NCBI GenBank assembly: GCA_019636375.1
Contig: JAHBXS010000002.1
Location: 213,621-277,620 of the forward strand
Direction: 5' to 3'
Source of the DNA: Pirellulaceae bacterium
GTDB taxonomy: Bacteria > Planctomycetota > Planctomycetia > Pirellulales > Pirellulaceae
DNA length: 64,000 nt
Shown: in pieces, positions 1-9,574 of the stretch
Layout of the letters: each line of letters starts with the position of its first letter
Numbering within the stretch: position 1 is the first letter of the stretch
Notes under the pieces: model-generated
The model's database searches: none
What the model saw: the letters and a program-made list of their open reading frames with translations, nothing else
Told to the model about the DNA's origin: nothing
Program-made: the position numbers and the translations under genes

Positions 1-2
1 CG

Positions 3-1301
3 AAAATGTCTCCTGACGAGATGGCCAATTTGGTAAATGCGATCAAACAAGGCCAACCAGCCGTGATCTTCGAAGACGTTTTTCCTCAAGAAGAGAACTT
101 TCCGACAGCCAGCGGAACCCCCTTCCCCAGAATGCTCCCGCGGCCAACCCTAGAGGCTGGCAATATTCGCGATCTGCACAATGCTCTCGATCTGGATATT
201 GACGAAAGCACTCGGCTGGATTCAGAAACCCGCCAACCCGTTTCGATTCCATGGTTAATTTGGCAGGCGGCGATCAACCCCTACCCAAGAAATCCGCAAC
301 TCAATCAGCCTGAACAATTAATCGTTCGGCAGGAAGTTGCCCTCGAAGGTCGATTCAACGCTGATGAATTGGCAACTCGAGGTATCAACGAAGTCTTGTT
401 CCCGTATGCAACTTACATCAATCCCAAAGCGGGTTCGGCCCTCGAGTTTACTCCCCTGGTCATGACCGCCAATGCCGGGCGAATTTTGATGGCCGACTTT
501 TTGTCCGCGCAATCGACGGAGCAACTTGAGGCAGCTCGCCAAGCACCCGAAGCCAGTTTCACGTTGGCTGCGCGGATCGTCGGTCCCAATGCTAACGATC
601 CGCTGACCGAACTCGCCAAAGATCAAACCCCCAACAAACTCAAAGTCAATGCGATTTATGTTTCTGACATCGACGTTCTCTCGAACAACTTTACTCAACT
701 TCGTGACTTCCCGATCCAAAATGGCATTCGGTATCGTTTCCAAAATACGGCCTTCGTTCAGAACTTGATCGACTCAATGGCCGGAGATAACACGTATCTG
801 GATTTGCGAACCCGGCAACAACGTTACAGCACTCTGCGGATCGTCGAACAAGAGACCGAAAAGACTCGCGACACCGTTTATCGGGCGACACAAGAGTTCA
901 TCAAAGAACTGCAAACCACCCAGGAGACATTTAGAGTCGATGCCGTTAATGCGACACGAGAACTTGAAAACGAAGTCAGAACCCTGCTCGCTCGCCAACA
1001 ACGTGGCGAAACGATCGACACGGTCCTGCTCAACTCCAAACGTCAAACTCTCGAGCGTCTTATGCGGGAACAACAACAACGCTTGGAGGTCAAGTTTGAG
1101 GAACTCGAAAACGAACGCAAAGAACGCGAACGTTCCATCGAACTGTCGGCAGAACTTGAAATCCAACAAATTCAACGAAAATTCAAATTGGCTGCCGTAC
1201 TCATTCCCCCGATTCCGCCGTTGCTATTAGGTTTAATTGTCTTCACCCGCCGACGACTCCTGGAACGAGAAGGAATTTCCAAGGCCCGTCGTCTCAAATA
1301 G
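3..1301 (+). CDS. GldG-like ABC transporter auxiliary protein (5' end outside window)
   Basis: The reading frame is open to the left edge, so the gene probably begins upstream; the first ATG here is at position 6. The visible 431 residues look like the C-terminal part of a GldG-type protein, the extracytoplasmic partner of a gliding-type ABC-2 exporter. Residues about 275-390 are highly charged and probably form a coiled coil. A single hydrophobic segment at about 397-416 is followed by a basic tail (FTRRRLLERE), so the protein should be anchored by its C-terminus. It lies 51 bp upstream of a DUF4340 gene, an arrangement I know from planctomycete GldG clusters. The transported substrate cannot be inferred, and the ATPase and permease would be expected left of the window. 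The family call rests on recalled resemblance and context. Confidence 0.7.
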   Translation, partial: KMSPDEMANLVNAIKQGQPAVIFEDVFPQEENFPTASGTPFPRMLPRPTLEAGNIRDLHNALDLDIDESTRLDSETRQPVSIPWLIWQAAINPYPRNPQLNQPEQLIVRQEVALEGRFNADELATRGINEVLFPYATYINPKAGSALEFTPLVMTANAGRILMADFLSAQSTEQLEAARQAPEASFTLAARIVGPNANDPLTELAKDQTPNKLKVNAIYVSDIDVLSNNFTQLRDFPIQNGIRYRFQNTAFVQNLIDSMAGDNTYLDLRTRQQRYSTLRIVEQETEKTRDTVYRATQEFIKELQTTQETFRVDAVNATRELENEVRTLLARQQRGETIDTVLLNSKRQTLERLMREQQQRLEVKFEELENERKERERSIELSAELEIQQIQRKFKLAAVLIPPIPPLLLGLIVFTRRRLLEREGISKARRLK

Positions 1302-1352
1302 TCAACCGCTTAATCCGACTAAGTTTACCTTTTCATCAAAATTCAAATCACT

Positions 1353-2867
1353 ATGAAATCTCAAACACTTCAAACCGTTATTTGGGGAGGATTGGCGGCC
1401 GCTTTATCAGCCCTGGCGGCTTATTTCTATCCTTGGCCACAGTTCGAAAAACTCCAGGGCCAAGTTAACCAACCTTTGTTCGATGAGTTCGAAGACCGCA
1501 AGGTCAACGTGATTGTCGTGGAGCAATTTAATCCTGACTTGCAATCACTTGAGCGCATCACATTGCAGCGGCGCGGGGAGCGATACGTCTTTCCGGGCTT
1601 TGACAATTTCAACGCCGATAATGTCAGGCGAATTGCTGAAGTGATTGGCAGTGTCAAAAAGAAAGTACTCGATGTGATATCTGACAAGGTAGAAGACCAT
1701 TCTCGCTTCGGAGTCGTCGATCCCCAAGATTTCCAATCCATAACCAATCGCGGCCAACTTGGCAAAAAAGTATCGATTTTGGATTCCAATCGGGGAACAC
1801 TGGCTAGTTTGATCGTGGGCCTCCCTCCCGATGACCTCAGCAAACAGAACCAGCGTTATGTGCGAATCGAAGGCCAACCGAACATTTACTTAGTCGAGTT
1901 CGATGACCGCGTTCTGTCCCCAAGATTTGCAGATTGGGTCGATCCTAACCTACTGCGTTTAGGCCTACTCGATACGCCAACCCAAGTCGTCAATGACAAC
2001 TATCGCATCGAGCCGTCATCGCTCAACGAAAATCCTATTCCCATCGGATGGCTGTATCAGGCGACCTTCGCCTTGAGTGATCGCAATACTTTTCCGCTTA
2101 ACTCGCTTAAGTTTGAGCAAAATGGTCGCCTAGTCCCGGTCGAGCCTAATGAATCGCAACTGAGTTTTCTAGAGCAAGGGCTTGGGAGCATTGCAAATTT
2201 CCCTCTCGTTAAGGTCCGCCGCGTAGACAAAGACTTGGCCCAAATTTTGCGACGAGCAGACAAGGCAAATCCTAGTGCAGACTATGAGTCGCTAGAAAAA
2301 TTCGGATTTGTTCCTCCGACAGAAATGGCTACTCCGAGCGAGCTCCTTGCCGTCGGTGGTCGAATTGAAATCATGACTCGCGGCAATGTTCGCATTTCAG
2401 TGTTGGCCGGAAATCTTGAAACGACCAACCAGACACGTTCAAAACTCTGCCGCTGGGTACTGATCCTGGCCCAACCTGATTTAAGCAGCGTATCTCAGCC
2501 GACGCAGCCAACGGCAGAAGAAGAGGCCGCGATGTCCGAAGAGCAAAAGGTCGAATTGGCTCGTGCACGGCGTGACTTCGAACAAAAAGAAAACCAAGCC
2601 AAACAGTTGGCAGAAAATTTGGACGCCCTACATGCTGGATGGCTATACTCCGTCGATGAAGATTTTTTCACTCGTATCCGACCTGAGATTTCCAGCAGTG
2701 CTGCAACACAGTCAACCGATGATCGGGATGCTCCAATCGACACCGTAGAACAATCGACAGATAGCGACGCGGACTCGAAAATTGACGATGACGAAAAAAA
2801 CGAGACTGATGCCACGTCTGATGATGGCGATACTGCTCAACAACAGGCAGACGGTGATGGTGAATGA
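1353..2867 (+). CDS. DUF4340 domain-containing membrane-anchored protein
   Basis: 504 residues. An N-terminal hydrophobic segment at about 8-25 (WGGLAAALSALAAYF) should anchor it in the inner membrane with the rest outside the cytoplasm. The central part resembles DUF4340, a family that usually sits beside GldG-like ABC auxiliary proteins and has no known biochemical role. Residues about 390-430 are charged and possibly helical (EEEAAMSEEQKVELARARRD). The last 50 or so residues are an acidic Asp/Ser/Thr-rich tail that is probably disordered. The stop codon overlaps the next start in an ATGA at 2864-2867, so translation is probably coupled to the AstB-like gene. It most likely works with the preceding GldG-like protein in one exporter complex. 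Confidence 0.75.
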   Translation: MKSQTLQTVIWGGLAAALSALAAYFYPWPQFEKLQGQVNQPLFDEFEDRKVNVIVVEQFNPDLQSLERITLQRRGERYVFPGFDNFNADNVRRIAEVIGSVKKKVLDVISDKVEDHSRFGVVDPQDFQSITNRGQLGKKVSILDSNRGTLASLIVGLPPDDLSKQNQRYVRIEGQPNIYLVEFDDRVLSPRFADWVDPNLLRLGLLDTPTQVVNDNYRIEPSSLNENPIPIGWLYQATFALSDRNTFPLNSLKFEQNGRLVPVEPNESQLSFLEQGLGSIANFPLVKVRRVDKDLAQILRRADKANPSADYESLEKFGFVPPTEMATPSELLAVGGRIEIMTRGNVRISVLAGNLETTNQTRSKLCRWVLILAQPDLSSVSQPTQPTAEEEAAMSEEQKVELARARRDFEQKENQAKQLAENLDALHAGWLYSVDEDFFTRIRPEISSSAATQSTDDRDAPIDTVEQSTDSDADSKIDDDEKNETDATSDDGDTAQQQADGDGE

Positions 2868-4210
2868 TTCGCGAGTTCAATTTTGATGGTCTTGTTGGCC
2901 CCACGCATAACTATGCGGGGCTTTCGCATGGCAATCTCGCCTCTTCAAAAAATCAGGGTCAGATCGCCTCGCCGAAGTTGGCGGCTTTGGAAGGGCTCGC
3001 CAAGATGCGATTCGTCGCCGGACTGGGAATTGGCCAAGCCGTTTTGCCCCCCCTGCCCCGCCCTCATTTAAGGCTCCTACGAGAATTGGGGTTTTTTGGC
3101 AGCCCAACGCAGATGATCGAATCGGCCTACCGTGCGGACCCATCACTGGTTGCCATTGCTTACAGTGCATCGTCGATGTGGACCGCCAATGCGGCAACGG
3201 TTTCTCCGAGCCCAGACACGGGCGACGGACGAGTTCATTTTACCCCAGCCAACCTCAACACACTTCTTCATCGCTCGATAGAAGCCCGGCAAACCACCGA
3301 AGTTCTCCAGCAAATTTTTGCGGATGAAAACCACTTTCAGGTTCATTCGCCACTCCCTTTTGGCTCCGCCATGTCGGATGAAGGTGCTGCAAATCACACC
3401 CGCTTGGCGAGTGAACATGGTGCTGCCGGGATCGAAATTTTCACCTATGGCCGTTCAACTCTTGATGCAAGCCAATCAGTGCCTGGAAAATTTCCGGCCA
3501 GACAAACCAGAGAATCTTGCCAAGCGATCGCGCGCAGGCACCAACTGGGCGCTTCACGAACTGTTTTTGTTCAACAAAACCCCCAAGCGATCGATGCCGG
3601 CGTATTCCATAACGATGTCATCTCGGTCGGTAGCGCAGACTTATTGCTGGCCCATGAAATGGCATTTGTCGATCAACACAAAATGATAGCAGAAATACGC
3701 GATGCTTGGGCTCAACTATCCGAGACGCCTCTGCACTGCTTCGAAATCTCGAATGCAGAACTCCCACTCGCCGATGCCGTCAGCAGCTATTTGTTCAACA
3801 GTCAACTATTGAAGACGGATTCCGGCTCTTTCGTGATGGTTTGTCCTGCGGAATGTCAAACCGTTGCACCGGCGGCGAGGGTCTTAGAGCGACTTGTTGA
3901 TGACGAGGCGATACCGATTTCGAGAGTTCAGTGCCTGGACTTGCGACAGAGCATGCGGAATGGAGGCGGGCCAGCTTGCCTGCGATTGCGAGTCGTATTG
4001 TCGGATTTACAACGTGAGTCAGCCAAGCCGTCGGTATTTTGGAATGATAAACTCGATCAACAATTGACTGCTTGGGTTCATTCGCACTATCGCGAAGAAT
4101 TGAAGCCGGAAGACCTTCGAGATCCGCAACTGATTGACGAGTCTTTCCGAGCCCAAGAAGCACTGTGTAGAATTCTGCAATTAGACCTTGAGTCTATCTT
4201 GGATACCTAG
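2864..4210 (+). CDS. astB: N-succinylarginine dihydrolase family protein (AstB-like)
   Basis: 448 residues, the normal length for AstB. In the arginine succinyltransferase pathway AstB hydrolyses N2-succinylarginine to N2-succinylornithine, ammonia and CO2. The N-terminus FDGLVGPTHNYAGLS is typical of the family. The guanidine-modifying triad is recognisable: Glu in SDEGAANHTRL, His in FHNDVISVG, and the nucleophilic Cys in NGGGPACLRLRV near the C-terminus. The gene overlaps DUF4340 by 4 bp, so it belongs to the same transcript, and a strong terminator follows it. No other ast gene (astA, astC, astD, astE) is in the window. A lone member may act on another guanidino substrate such as free arginine; that is inference. 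Confidence 0.88.
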   Translation: MIREFNFDGLVGPTHNYAGLSHGNLASSKNQGQIASPKLAALEGLAKMRFVAGLGIGQAVLPPLPRPHLRLLRELGFFGSPTQMIESAYRADPSLVAIAYSASSMWTANAATVSPSPDTGDGRVHFTPANLNTLLHRSIEARQTTEVLQQIFADENHFQVHSPLPFGSAMSDEGAANHTRLASEHGAAGIEIFTYGRSTLDASQSVPGKFPARQTRESCQAIARRHQLGASRTVFVQQNPQAIDAGVFHNDVISVGSADLLLAHEMAFVDQHKMIAEIRDAWAQLSETPLHCFEISNAELPLADAVSSYLFNSQLLKTDSGSFVMVCPAECQTVAPAARVLERLVDDEAIPISRVQCLDLRQSMRNGGGPACLRLRVVLSDLQRESAKPSVFWNDKLDQQLTAWVHSHYREELKPEDLRDPQLIDESFRAQEALCRILQLDLESILDT

Positions 4211-4305
4211 CTAGACACTTGGTAGACTGCCAGCACATTTGGTTGACCATCGTTAAACTGTAACGGTGATTTTTAAAATTCGGGCATCGTGATGTTAAGG
4301 AGTTC

Positions 4306-4342
4306 CGACCAGGTAAGAGTTGCCGGGGTCGATTTTTTTTTT
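4306..4342 (+). terminator. Intrinsic terminator after the GldG-like/DUF4340/astB operon
   Basis: A two-part stem (CGACC pairing with GGTCG outside, GGTAA with TTGCC inside, loop GAG) is followed by A and ten T residues. It lies about 95 bp after the astB stop and should end that transcript. Confidence 0.8.
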
Positions 4343-4504
4343 CCTTTTGTTGAATCGTTCGGTCGATATGATGTTATGTCGCATTGTGTGAATTCCCTGG
4401 CAAAGGTCGCCTAGTGAAATCACCTCGCTAACGATGCGATCCATGGATGAACGAGTTTTTTTCAGGGATGGCTCTTTTGTTTCAGTCTCTGAAGGAAAAG
4501 TTCC

Positions 4505-4594
4505 ATGTCAGTCGATTGGATGAATTCTTTGTTGGTTTTGTCATTTGTCACAGTGTGGGCCTTCATCGGCCAATTTAACTTCCTCAAACACTGA
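4505..4594 (+). CDS. Candidate 29-codon single-pass membrane peptide
   Basis: A short frame begins with ATG 8 nt after a good Shine-Dalgarno stretch (GAAGGAAAAG) and ends in TGA. It encodes 29 residues. The first few are polar (MSVDWMNS), then comes one hydrophobic run (LLVLSFVTVWAFIGQF), and the end is NFLKH. It stands alone between the astB terminator and the site-2 protease gene in a stretch otherwise without genes. The ribosome site, the single membrane-spanning run and the charged end support a real small membrane protein. No family is recognised, and a frame this short could arise by chance. Confidence 0.4.
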   Translation: MSVDWMNSLLVLSFVTVWAFIGQFNFLKH

Positions 4595-4651
4595 ATGACC
4601 AACAAATCAACGTATTTCTAAACTGTCATTGGATATGGTATCTTGGGCAGG

Positions 4652-5644
4652 ATGAATGATCTGCTCAAGAAACCTAGTCCGGCCTCCGACGGGAGCCTTG
4701 TAAACCGTGCCGAGCACCAGCCCGCGCGGCGATCACGTGCTCCAGAACCGGTTCGGCGTCGGCGTTATCGATTGCCTGTAGTGCTGTTCTTGTTGACTTG
4801 TCTGTCCACGTTCTGGGTCGGGGTCACTGGATGGCAGCCCATCGAGGTCTTGATGGACGCCGCAGCTGCGGGCAATTTGATGAACGTCCGCGAATTGGTA
4901 TTGGCCAACTGGCCGAGAGGGCTGATTTATTCGGCATCTCTTCTGGGCATTTTATTGTTGCACGAACTGGGGCACTTTGTGGCGACGGTGGTCTATCGAA
5001 TTTATGCCACCGTCCCATTTTTTCTACCATTCCCGATCAGCAGCTTCGGCACTTTGGGAGCTGTCATCGCGATGGACGGTATGGCGGCGAATCGCCGACA
5101 AATTTTTGATATTGGAATTGCTGGTCCGCTGGCGGGGCTACTCGTTGCCATTCCAATGGCGTTGATTGGAGCCCAACAACTGGATCTCAGCGTACCCGCG
5201 TACGGTGCCATCGGTCTGAAAATGCCGTTAATGCTCGACTGGCTGATCTGCTGGTACGGAGTTGAAGGCTACGAGAATCAAACCGTCTGGTTGACTCAAC
5301 TCAATCCCTATTTTGCCGCAGCTTGGGTTGGATTCGTCATCACCGGGCTGAATATGATGCCGGTTGGACAACTCGATGGTGGGCACATCACCTACACGTT
5401 GTTCGGAAAGGGAGCTCATGCGCTCGCAAAAATTGTGGTGGTGCTCGCAATTGCGTTTATGGTTTATCACCGGCATTACGTCTTTGTATTGATGGTCGCG
5501 TTGCTGTTGCTCGCGGGAACGGAGCATCCACCTACCCAAGACGACACCGTGAAGCTCGGTTGGTTTCGCGTGGCTCTCGGCTGGAGTTCACTGACGATCC
5601 CGATTTTCTGTTTCCCACCGATGGTTTTTCAATTGCCTACTTGA
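4652..5644 (+). CDS. Site-2 protease family membrane metalloprotease
   Basis: About 330 residues from ATG 4652; the frame also allows TTG at 4643. An N-terminal basic cytoplasmic segment (residues about 1-40, rich in Arg) is followed by several membrane segments. The zinc-binding HELGH motif lies near residue 105, and the third ligand lies in the C-terminal MPVGQLDGGH motif. Both are hallmarks of the M50 intramembrane protease family. The sequence between them (FFLPFPISSFGTLGAVIAM) resembles the EGY/plant S2P-like subgroup that lacks PDZ domains. Such enzymes cut membrane-embedded substrates, for example anti-sigma factors or signal peptides. The substrate is unknown; no anti-sigma factor gene is adjacent. 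It stands alone, with the terminator upstream and a 98-bp gap downstream. Confidence 0.9.
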   Translation: MNDLLKKPSPASDGSLVNRAEHQPARRSRAPEPVRRRRYRLPVVLFLLTCLSTFWVGVTGWQPIEVLMDAAAAGNLMNVRELVLANWPRGLIYSASLLGILLLHELGHFVATVVYRIYATVPFFLPFPISSFGTLGAVIAMDGMAANRRQIFDIGIAGPLAGLLVAIPMALIGAQQLDLSVPAYGAIGLKMPLMLDWLICWYGVEGYENQTVWLTQLNPYFAAAWVGFVITGLNMMPVGQLDGGHITYTLFGKGAHALAKIVVVLAIAFMVYHRHYVFVLMVALLLLAGTEHPPTQDDTVKLGWFRVALGWSSLTIPIFCFPPMVFQLPT

Positions 5645-5742
5645 AATTGAGCCGAAATTTAGCGAATCTAAAAGGGGCCTGGAGGCAATTGCCTATGGTC
5701 CGATTTTAGTCGCCAAGTCTTCTATTGAAGGGAAAAATCAAG

Positions 5743-6741
5743 ATGTCGCGTTTGATCACGCTGTTCACCGGCCAATGGGCTGATCTGCCAATCGAAGTCA
5801 TGGCCGAGAAGGCTCAGTCGTTTGGCTATGACGGTATCGAGTTGGCTTGTTGGGGAGATCACTTCGAAGTTGACCGTGCCAATAACGAACGCGACTATTG
5901 CCAGCGGCGACGGGAACTGCTCGAGCGCTACGGTTTGAAATGTGTGGCAATCTCAACACACTTGGTAGGTCAAGCGGTCTGTGATGTCATCGATGAACGC
6001 CATCGCGCGATTCTCCCACCGGCGGTTTGGGGAGATGGCTCACCCTCCGGAGTCAATCAACGAGCAGCAGAGGAAATAAAGAACACGGCTCGGGCCGCAC
6101 AAGCCTTCGGTGTCTCGGTCGTCAATGGTTTCACCGGCTCGAGTATTTGGCATTTAAACTACTCTTTCCCACCCGTCCCCGATTCGATGATCAAGGCGGG
6201 CTTTCAACAATTCGCTGAACGCTGGAATCCGATCCTCGACGTTTTCAAAGAATGCGGTGTCCGCTTTGCTCTTGAAGTCCATCCCACAGAAATCGCTTTT
6301 GATCTATACACCGCCGAAATGGCGCTTGAGGCAGTCGGGCATCGACCGGAATTTGGATTTAACTTCGATCCGAGCCATCTTTTGTGGCAAGGAGTCGATC
6401 CGGTTCAGTTCATTCGACGCTTCCCCGACCGAATTTATCACGTTCATATCAAGGACGCGATTCAAACGCTGGATGGAAGAAGCGGAATTCTTTCAAGCCA
6501 TCTCAATTTCGGTGATTCGCGGCGCGGTTGGGATTTCCGGTCACCGGGGCGTGGCGGAGTGAACTTCGAAGAAATCGTTCGTGCTCTGAACGATATCGGC
6601 TACGCAGGGCCGCTTTCAATCGAATGGGAGGACTCGGGCATGGACCGAGAGTTCGGCGCTCGCGAGGCTTGCGAATTCACGCGACGGCTCGATTTCCGTA
6701 AGAGTCAACGGGCGTTTGATGCGGCGTTTGAGAAGGCTTAA
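5743..6741 (+). CDS. Sugar phosphate isomerase/epimerase-like TIM-barrel protein
   Basis: 332 residues from ATG 5743, which has GAAGGGAAAA 6-16 nt upstream; an in-frame TTG at 5725 overlaps that site and is less likely. The fold is the xylose-isomerase-like/AP-endonuclease-2 TIM barrel. It shows the characteristic metal-site pattern: Glu in [16 protein letters not shown], Glu-x-His in FALEVHPTE, the [11 protein letters not shown] strand, His-x-His in [10 protein letters not shown], and a late Glu in [10 protein letters not shown]. Family members isomerise, epimerise or dehydrate sugars and inositols using a divalent metal. The exact substrate cannot be read from sequence. It is 9 bp upstream of an enoyl-CoA hydratase family gene, so the two are probably co-transcribed. 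There is no N-terminal signal, so it should be cytoplasmic. Confidence 0.85.
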   Translation: MSRLITLFTGQWADLPIEVMAEKAQSFGYDGIELACWGDHFEVDRANNERDYCQRRRELLERYGLKCVAISTHLVGQAVCDVIDERHRAILPPAVWGDGSPSGVNQRAAEEIKNTARAAQAFGVSVVNGFTGSSIWHLNYSFPPVPDSMIKAGFQQFAERWNPILDVFKECGVRFALEVHPTEIAFDLYTAEMALEAVGHRPEFGFNFDPSHLLWQGVDPVQFIRRFPDRIYHVHIKDAIQTLDGRSGILSSHLNFGDSRRGWDFRSPGRGGVNFEEIVRALNDIGYAGPLSIEWEDSGMDREFGAREACEFTRRLDFRKSQRAFDAAFEKA

Positions 6742-6750
6742 GCTTTTACG

Positions 6751-7542
6751 ATGATTTCTATGTCTCAACCTGTAGAAATTCGAAAAAACCTTCCTTCGGG
6801 TACGATCATTTTGAATCGACCCGAACAACACAATCCGCTATCGCGTGATGTCATCGCAGCCATACAACAGGCTTTGGAAGATTTCCATTCAGAACGCAAG
6901 GTGCGCGGAGTGATTCTGACGGGGAGTGGCCCCACGTTTTGCTCAGGCAGCGACCTTAAGGAACTTCATGAAACGTCCCAAGAGGTTGATGCGGCGTTGC
7001 GTTGGGAGGATGATTTGGAGCAACTGCAGACCCTTTTCGAGACCGTCTTGCGATATCCCAAGCCGATTGTCGTTGCGCTCAATGGAAACGCCTTGGGGCT
7101 AGGAGCTGCTTTGGCACTGGCAACCGATCTGATGGTGGCTCACGAGAATTGTCGCATCATTCTTCCAGAGCCAAATTTAGGTCTCAGCAATTCTGTGGCG
7201 GCTGCCCTATTAACCTTTCGAATTGGCCCCGCAGTGGCAATGCCGCATTTGTTGTCGAATCAACCATTTACGGCCGATCATCTGAAGTCGGTAGGGCTGT
7301 TGCATGACCTCGTACCCGCCGATTTGGTTTGGGCCAAAGCTCACGAGCGGATCGCCGCCATTGCTTCGGGTGCCGCCATCTCCGTAACAATGGCAAAAAA
7401 ATTCATTTACGAATCGATCGGCGAGGGCTTATTTACCAATCTTTCCCTGGCACTGGCCCAAATGGCCACAGCGAGGACCACCGAGGCGGCGTTCGAGGGG
7501 CTGACTGCGTTCGTCGAAAAACGCCCGCCGCAATTCCTTTAG
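6751..7542 (+). CDS. Enoyl-CoA hydratase/isomerase family protein
   Basis: 263 residues, the usual crotonase length; ATG at 6751, with another ATG at 6760. Crotonase features are clear. The first oxyanion-hole region is in TFCSGSDLKEL, where Ser replaces the usual Ala/Gly-rich AGxD pattern. The second is in ALNGNALGLGAALALATDL, followed by RIILPEPNLGL. A Glu in the PEPNLGL loop is where many hydratases have a catalytic or neighbouring acid. Members act on acyl-CoA thioesters as hydratases, isomerases or dehalogenases, and the reaction here is not determinable. It lies 9 bp after the TIM-barrel gene. Its stop codon abuts a palindromic repeat at 7542-7641 that separates it from the convergent hydrolase gene. 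Confidence 0.85.
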   Translation: MISMSQPVEIRKNLPSGTIILNRPEQHNPLSRDVIAAIQQALEDFHSERKVRGVILTGSGPTFCSGSDLKELHETSQEVDAALRWEDDLEQLQTLFETVLRYPKPIVVALNGNALGLGAALALATDLMVAHENCRIILPEPNLGLSNSVAAALLTFRIGPAVAMPHLLSNQPFTADHLKSVGLLHDLVPADLVWAKAHERIAAIASGAAISVTMAKKFIYESIGEGLFTNLSLALAQMATARTTEAAFEGLTAFVEKRPPQFL

Positions 7543-7641
7543 ACCCTATCCCCAAAGGGGTCAGACCCTTTGGAAGCTAGGCCAGAATTTACGTTTTTGT
7601 TTAATCGCCGGAGAGGGTTTGCGCCCTTTTGGGATAGGTCC
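7542..7641. repeat. MITE/REP-like palindromic element, copy A
   Basis: A 100-bp element with imperfect terminal inverted repeats (ACCCTATCCCC at the left, GGGATAGGTCC at the right) and an inner palindrome CCAAAGGG-GTCAGA-CCCTTTGG. A second copy lies at 18037-18135. Here it fills the space between two convergent genes and could also form a bidirectional terminator-like hairpin. Confidence 0.8.
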
Positions 7642-7666
7642 TTTGTGCGATTTTGCCTTCGACCAA

Positions 7667-9574
7667 TTATTTTTTCCTTGCCGCTTGCTGCCAGCTTTCG
7701 TCCCCGCCCACAACGGGGAGCTCGAGCGAACAAGCACCCACGTCGAACGTCAACTTTGTTCCCGGCGGCGGCCATAACGTAAAATCGTAGTCGCTCGAAA
7801 AAATCATCAAGCCGATTTGTTGACCGGCTGGAATAATTTGATCGTCTGGCTGCAATGCAAACGTCAAGTCATAAAATTTGCCGGGCTCCAAAGGCTCACT
7901 CTGATTGAGCAAACGCAAGTCCTCTTCATTTCCTGTCAAGGCTGCATGATTTTGCGGATCAGCCCAACCACGAGTGATAATGTTCTCAGTGATCTTACCT
8001 CGCTCGGCCCACGGCAACGACACGAGCCAGACAGACAGATTACAAGCGGGCTGGTCGCAAGCAACGCGAATCGTTACGCGAGCAACTCCTGAAATATGGA
8101 GCGGCTCCTGCAATGGTTCGGTCGCGAACAGCAGACGAGTTGCTGATTCTGAACTGGCGGCAAGCTCGCTTCCCTTGATTTGGTAGTCGTCGACAATTGA
8201 CTGCGTGTTGCCAAACTCGGTTTTACGTGACGTATCAAGTTGGCCTATTTGATTGCCATTTCCGTAGGGTAACAAGACCACAGGTTTGGCTTCAGGATGC
8301 GGGTAATCTGGATAGGATGTGGGGCGGGTATTGCGGTCGTTTTCACGCACGATCCATGACTTGGGCTCATCTTCAACGCCATTTTCAATGCCGTATAGAT
8401 ATCGACTGAACCATTTGTTAAGCATTTCAAATGGCGGGTCGCCACCATGGCCTCCTTGATGGTAATAAATCCGAGCGGGAATTCCTTTCGCTTGTACCGC
8501 TTTGTAAATTCGAAAGCTGTGCTCTGGCATCACGTTCCAATCGTTAAATCCATGAGCCATTAGCAGAGCGGCCCGGAAAGGCTCCAGCTTATTCAAATAA
8601 TCGCGACCTGCCCAAAAATCATTGTAGTCGCCGGTCACTCGATCCAAGTTGGCCAAGTGTTCTTTGTCACGCACTTCGCAATTACAAAAATCCCGCTTAT
8701 CAGGATTGCCGCTATTGATGAAGTCATACAAAACATCGATGTCCTCCCCCATATAGCCCCCCGGATGGCGAACTAATCCGTGCGAGCGGTAATAGTGGTA
8801 ATACGATGTATTGGGCGCGACCGGAACGATTGCTTCAAGGCCTTCAACTCCTGTGCAGGCCGCTGCAATCGGAAGAGTCCCGTTGTATGACGTGCCAATC
8901 ATCCCCACCTTACCAGTCGCCCAAAACGCCGTAACTTCTTCATCGCCATCGGGTGTCGTATAGCCCTTGGCGCGCCCATTCAGCCAATCAATGACCGCTT
9001 TGGGAGCCAAACTTTCGTTTTCTCCGCCGACCGTTGGACAACCTTGTGACAGTCCGGTTCCAGGCGACGCTGAATGGACAACCGCAAATCCAAGTGGTAC
9101 CCAGCGATCAATGAGTTCTCGCGACATTAACGGCCGACGACTTTGTTGAGGAATCGCCGGACTTGGTTCGTGTGTCGGTGGAACGGCGTTGAGGGGATGT
9201 TTGGGATCCCAGAAATACTTGGAATCACCTGAACCGACTCCCGAATAATACGGACTAGTTGCATAAATCACGGCAACCTTCAAGCCCTCGGTCTCGGTCT
9301 GCTTCTGCCGTGTCACGTCAACATGAACGCGATCAGGTTTACCGTCACCGTCCGAGTCGAATTCGGTCTCTACCCAGAGATCGTACTGAATCCAATCAGC
9401 TGCCGAACTGAATGCAGCGACTTTTTGTGCTTGACCGTCTACGAAAACAGGTTGAGCCTTGTCCGAGGCAAGTTCCTGAAACTTGCAATGGGCGGGAAGT
9501 GAAATCACCAACGCCAGAAAGAATCCCGTAATTAAAATCGCCTTTTGACGAAACGAGCGGAAGTAATACGCCAT
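7667..9574 (-). CDS. Secreted CocE/NonD family hydrolase (X-Pro dipeptidyl-peptidase type)
   Basis: 635 residues with a Sec signal peptide (ILITGFFLALVISLPAHC). This is the S15/CocE alpha/beta hydrolase family, which contains X-prolyl dipeptidyl-peptidases, cocaine esterase and glutaryl-7-ACA acylases. The nucleophile is Ser at about residue 229 in GMIGTSYNG. The acid is probably in AHGFNDWNV and the His in YHQGGHGGD. The last 200 or so residues look like the PepX C-terminal jelly-roll domain (VTRGWADPQNH-type strands). Residues about 73-82 (DSDGDGKPDR) look like a calcium-binding loop inserted before the catalytic domain. ATG 9574 has TAGGAAAC upstream. The protein should act outside the cytoplasm on peptides or esters. 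It is monocistronic. Confidence 0.88.
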   Translation of the reverse strand: MAYYFRSFRQKAILITGFFLALVISLPAHCKFQELASDKAQPVFVDGQAQKVAAFSSAADWIQYDLWVETEFDSDGDGKPDRVHVDVTRQKQTETEGLKVAVIYATSPYYSGVGSGDSKYFWDPKHPLNAVPPTHEPSPAIPQQSRRPLMSRELIDRWVPLGFAVVHSASPGTGLSQGCPTVGGENESLAPKAVIDWLNGRAKGYTTPDGDEEVTAFWATGKVGMIGTSYNGTLPIAAACTGVEGLEAIVPVAPNTSYYHYYRSHGLVRHPGGYMGEDIDVLYDFINSGNPDKRDFCNCEVRDKEHLANLDRVTGDYNDFWAGRDYLNKLEPFRAALLMAHGFNDWNVMPEHSFRIYKAVQAKGIPARIYYHQGGHGGDPPFEMLNKWFSRYLYGIENGVEDEPKSWIVRENDRNTRPTSYPDYPHPEAKPVVLLPYGNGNQIGQLDTSRKTEFGNTQSIVDDYQIKGSELAASSESATRLLFATEPLQEPLHISGVARVTIRVACDQPACNLSVWLVSLPWAERGKITENIITRGWADPQNHAALTGNEEDLRLLNQSEPLEPGKFYDLTFALQPDDQIIPAGQQIGLMIFSSDYDFTLWPPPGTKLTFDVGACSLELPVVGGDESWQQAARKK

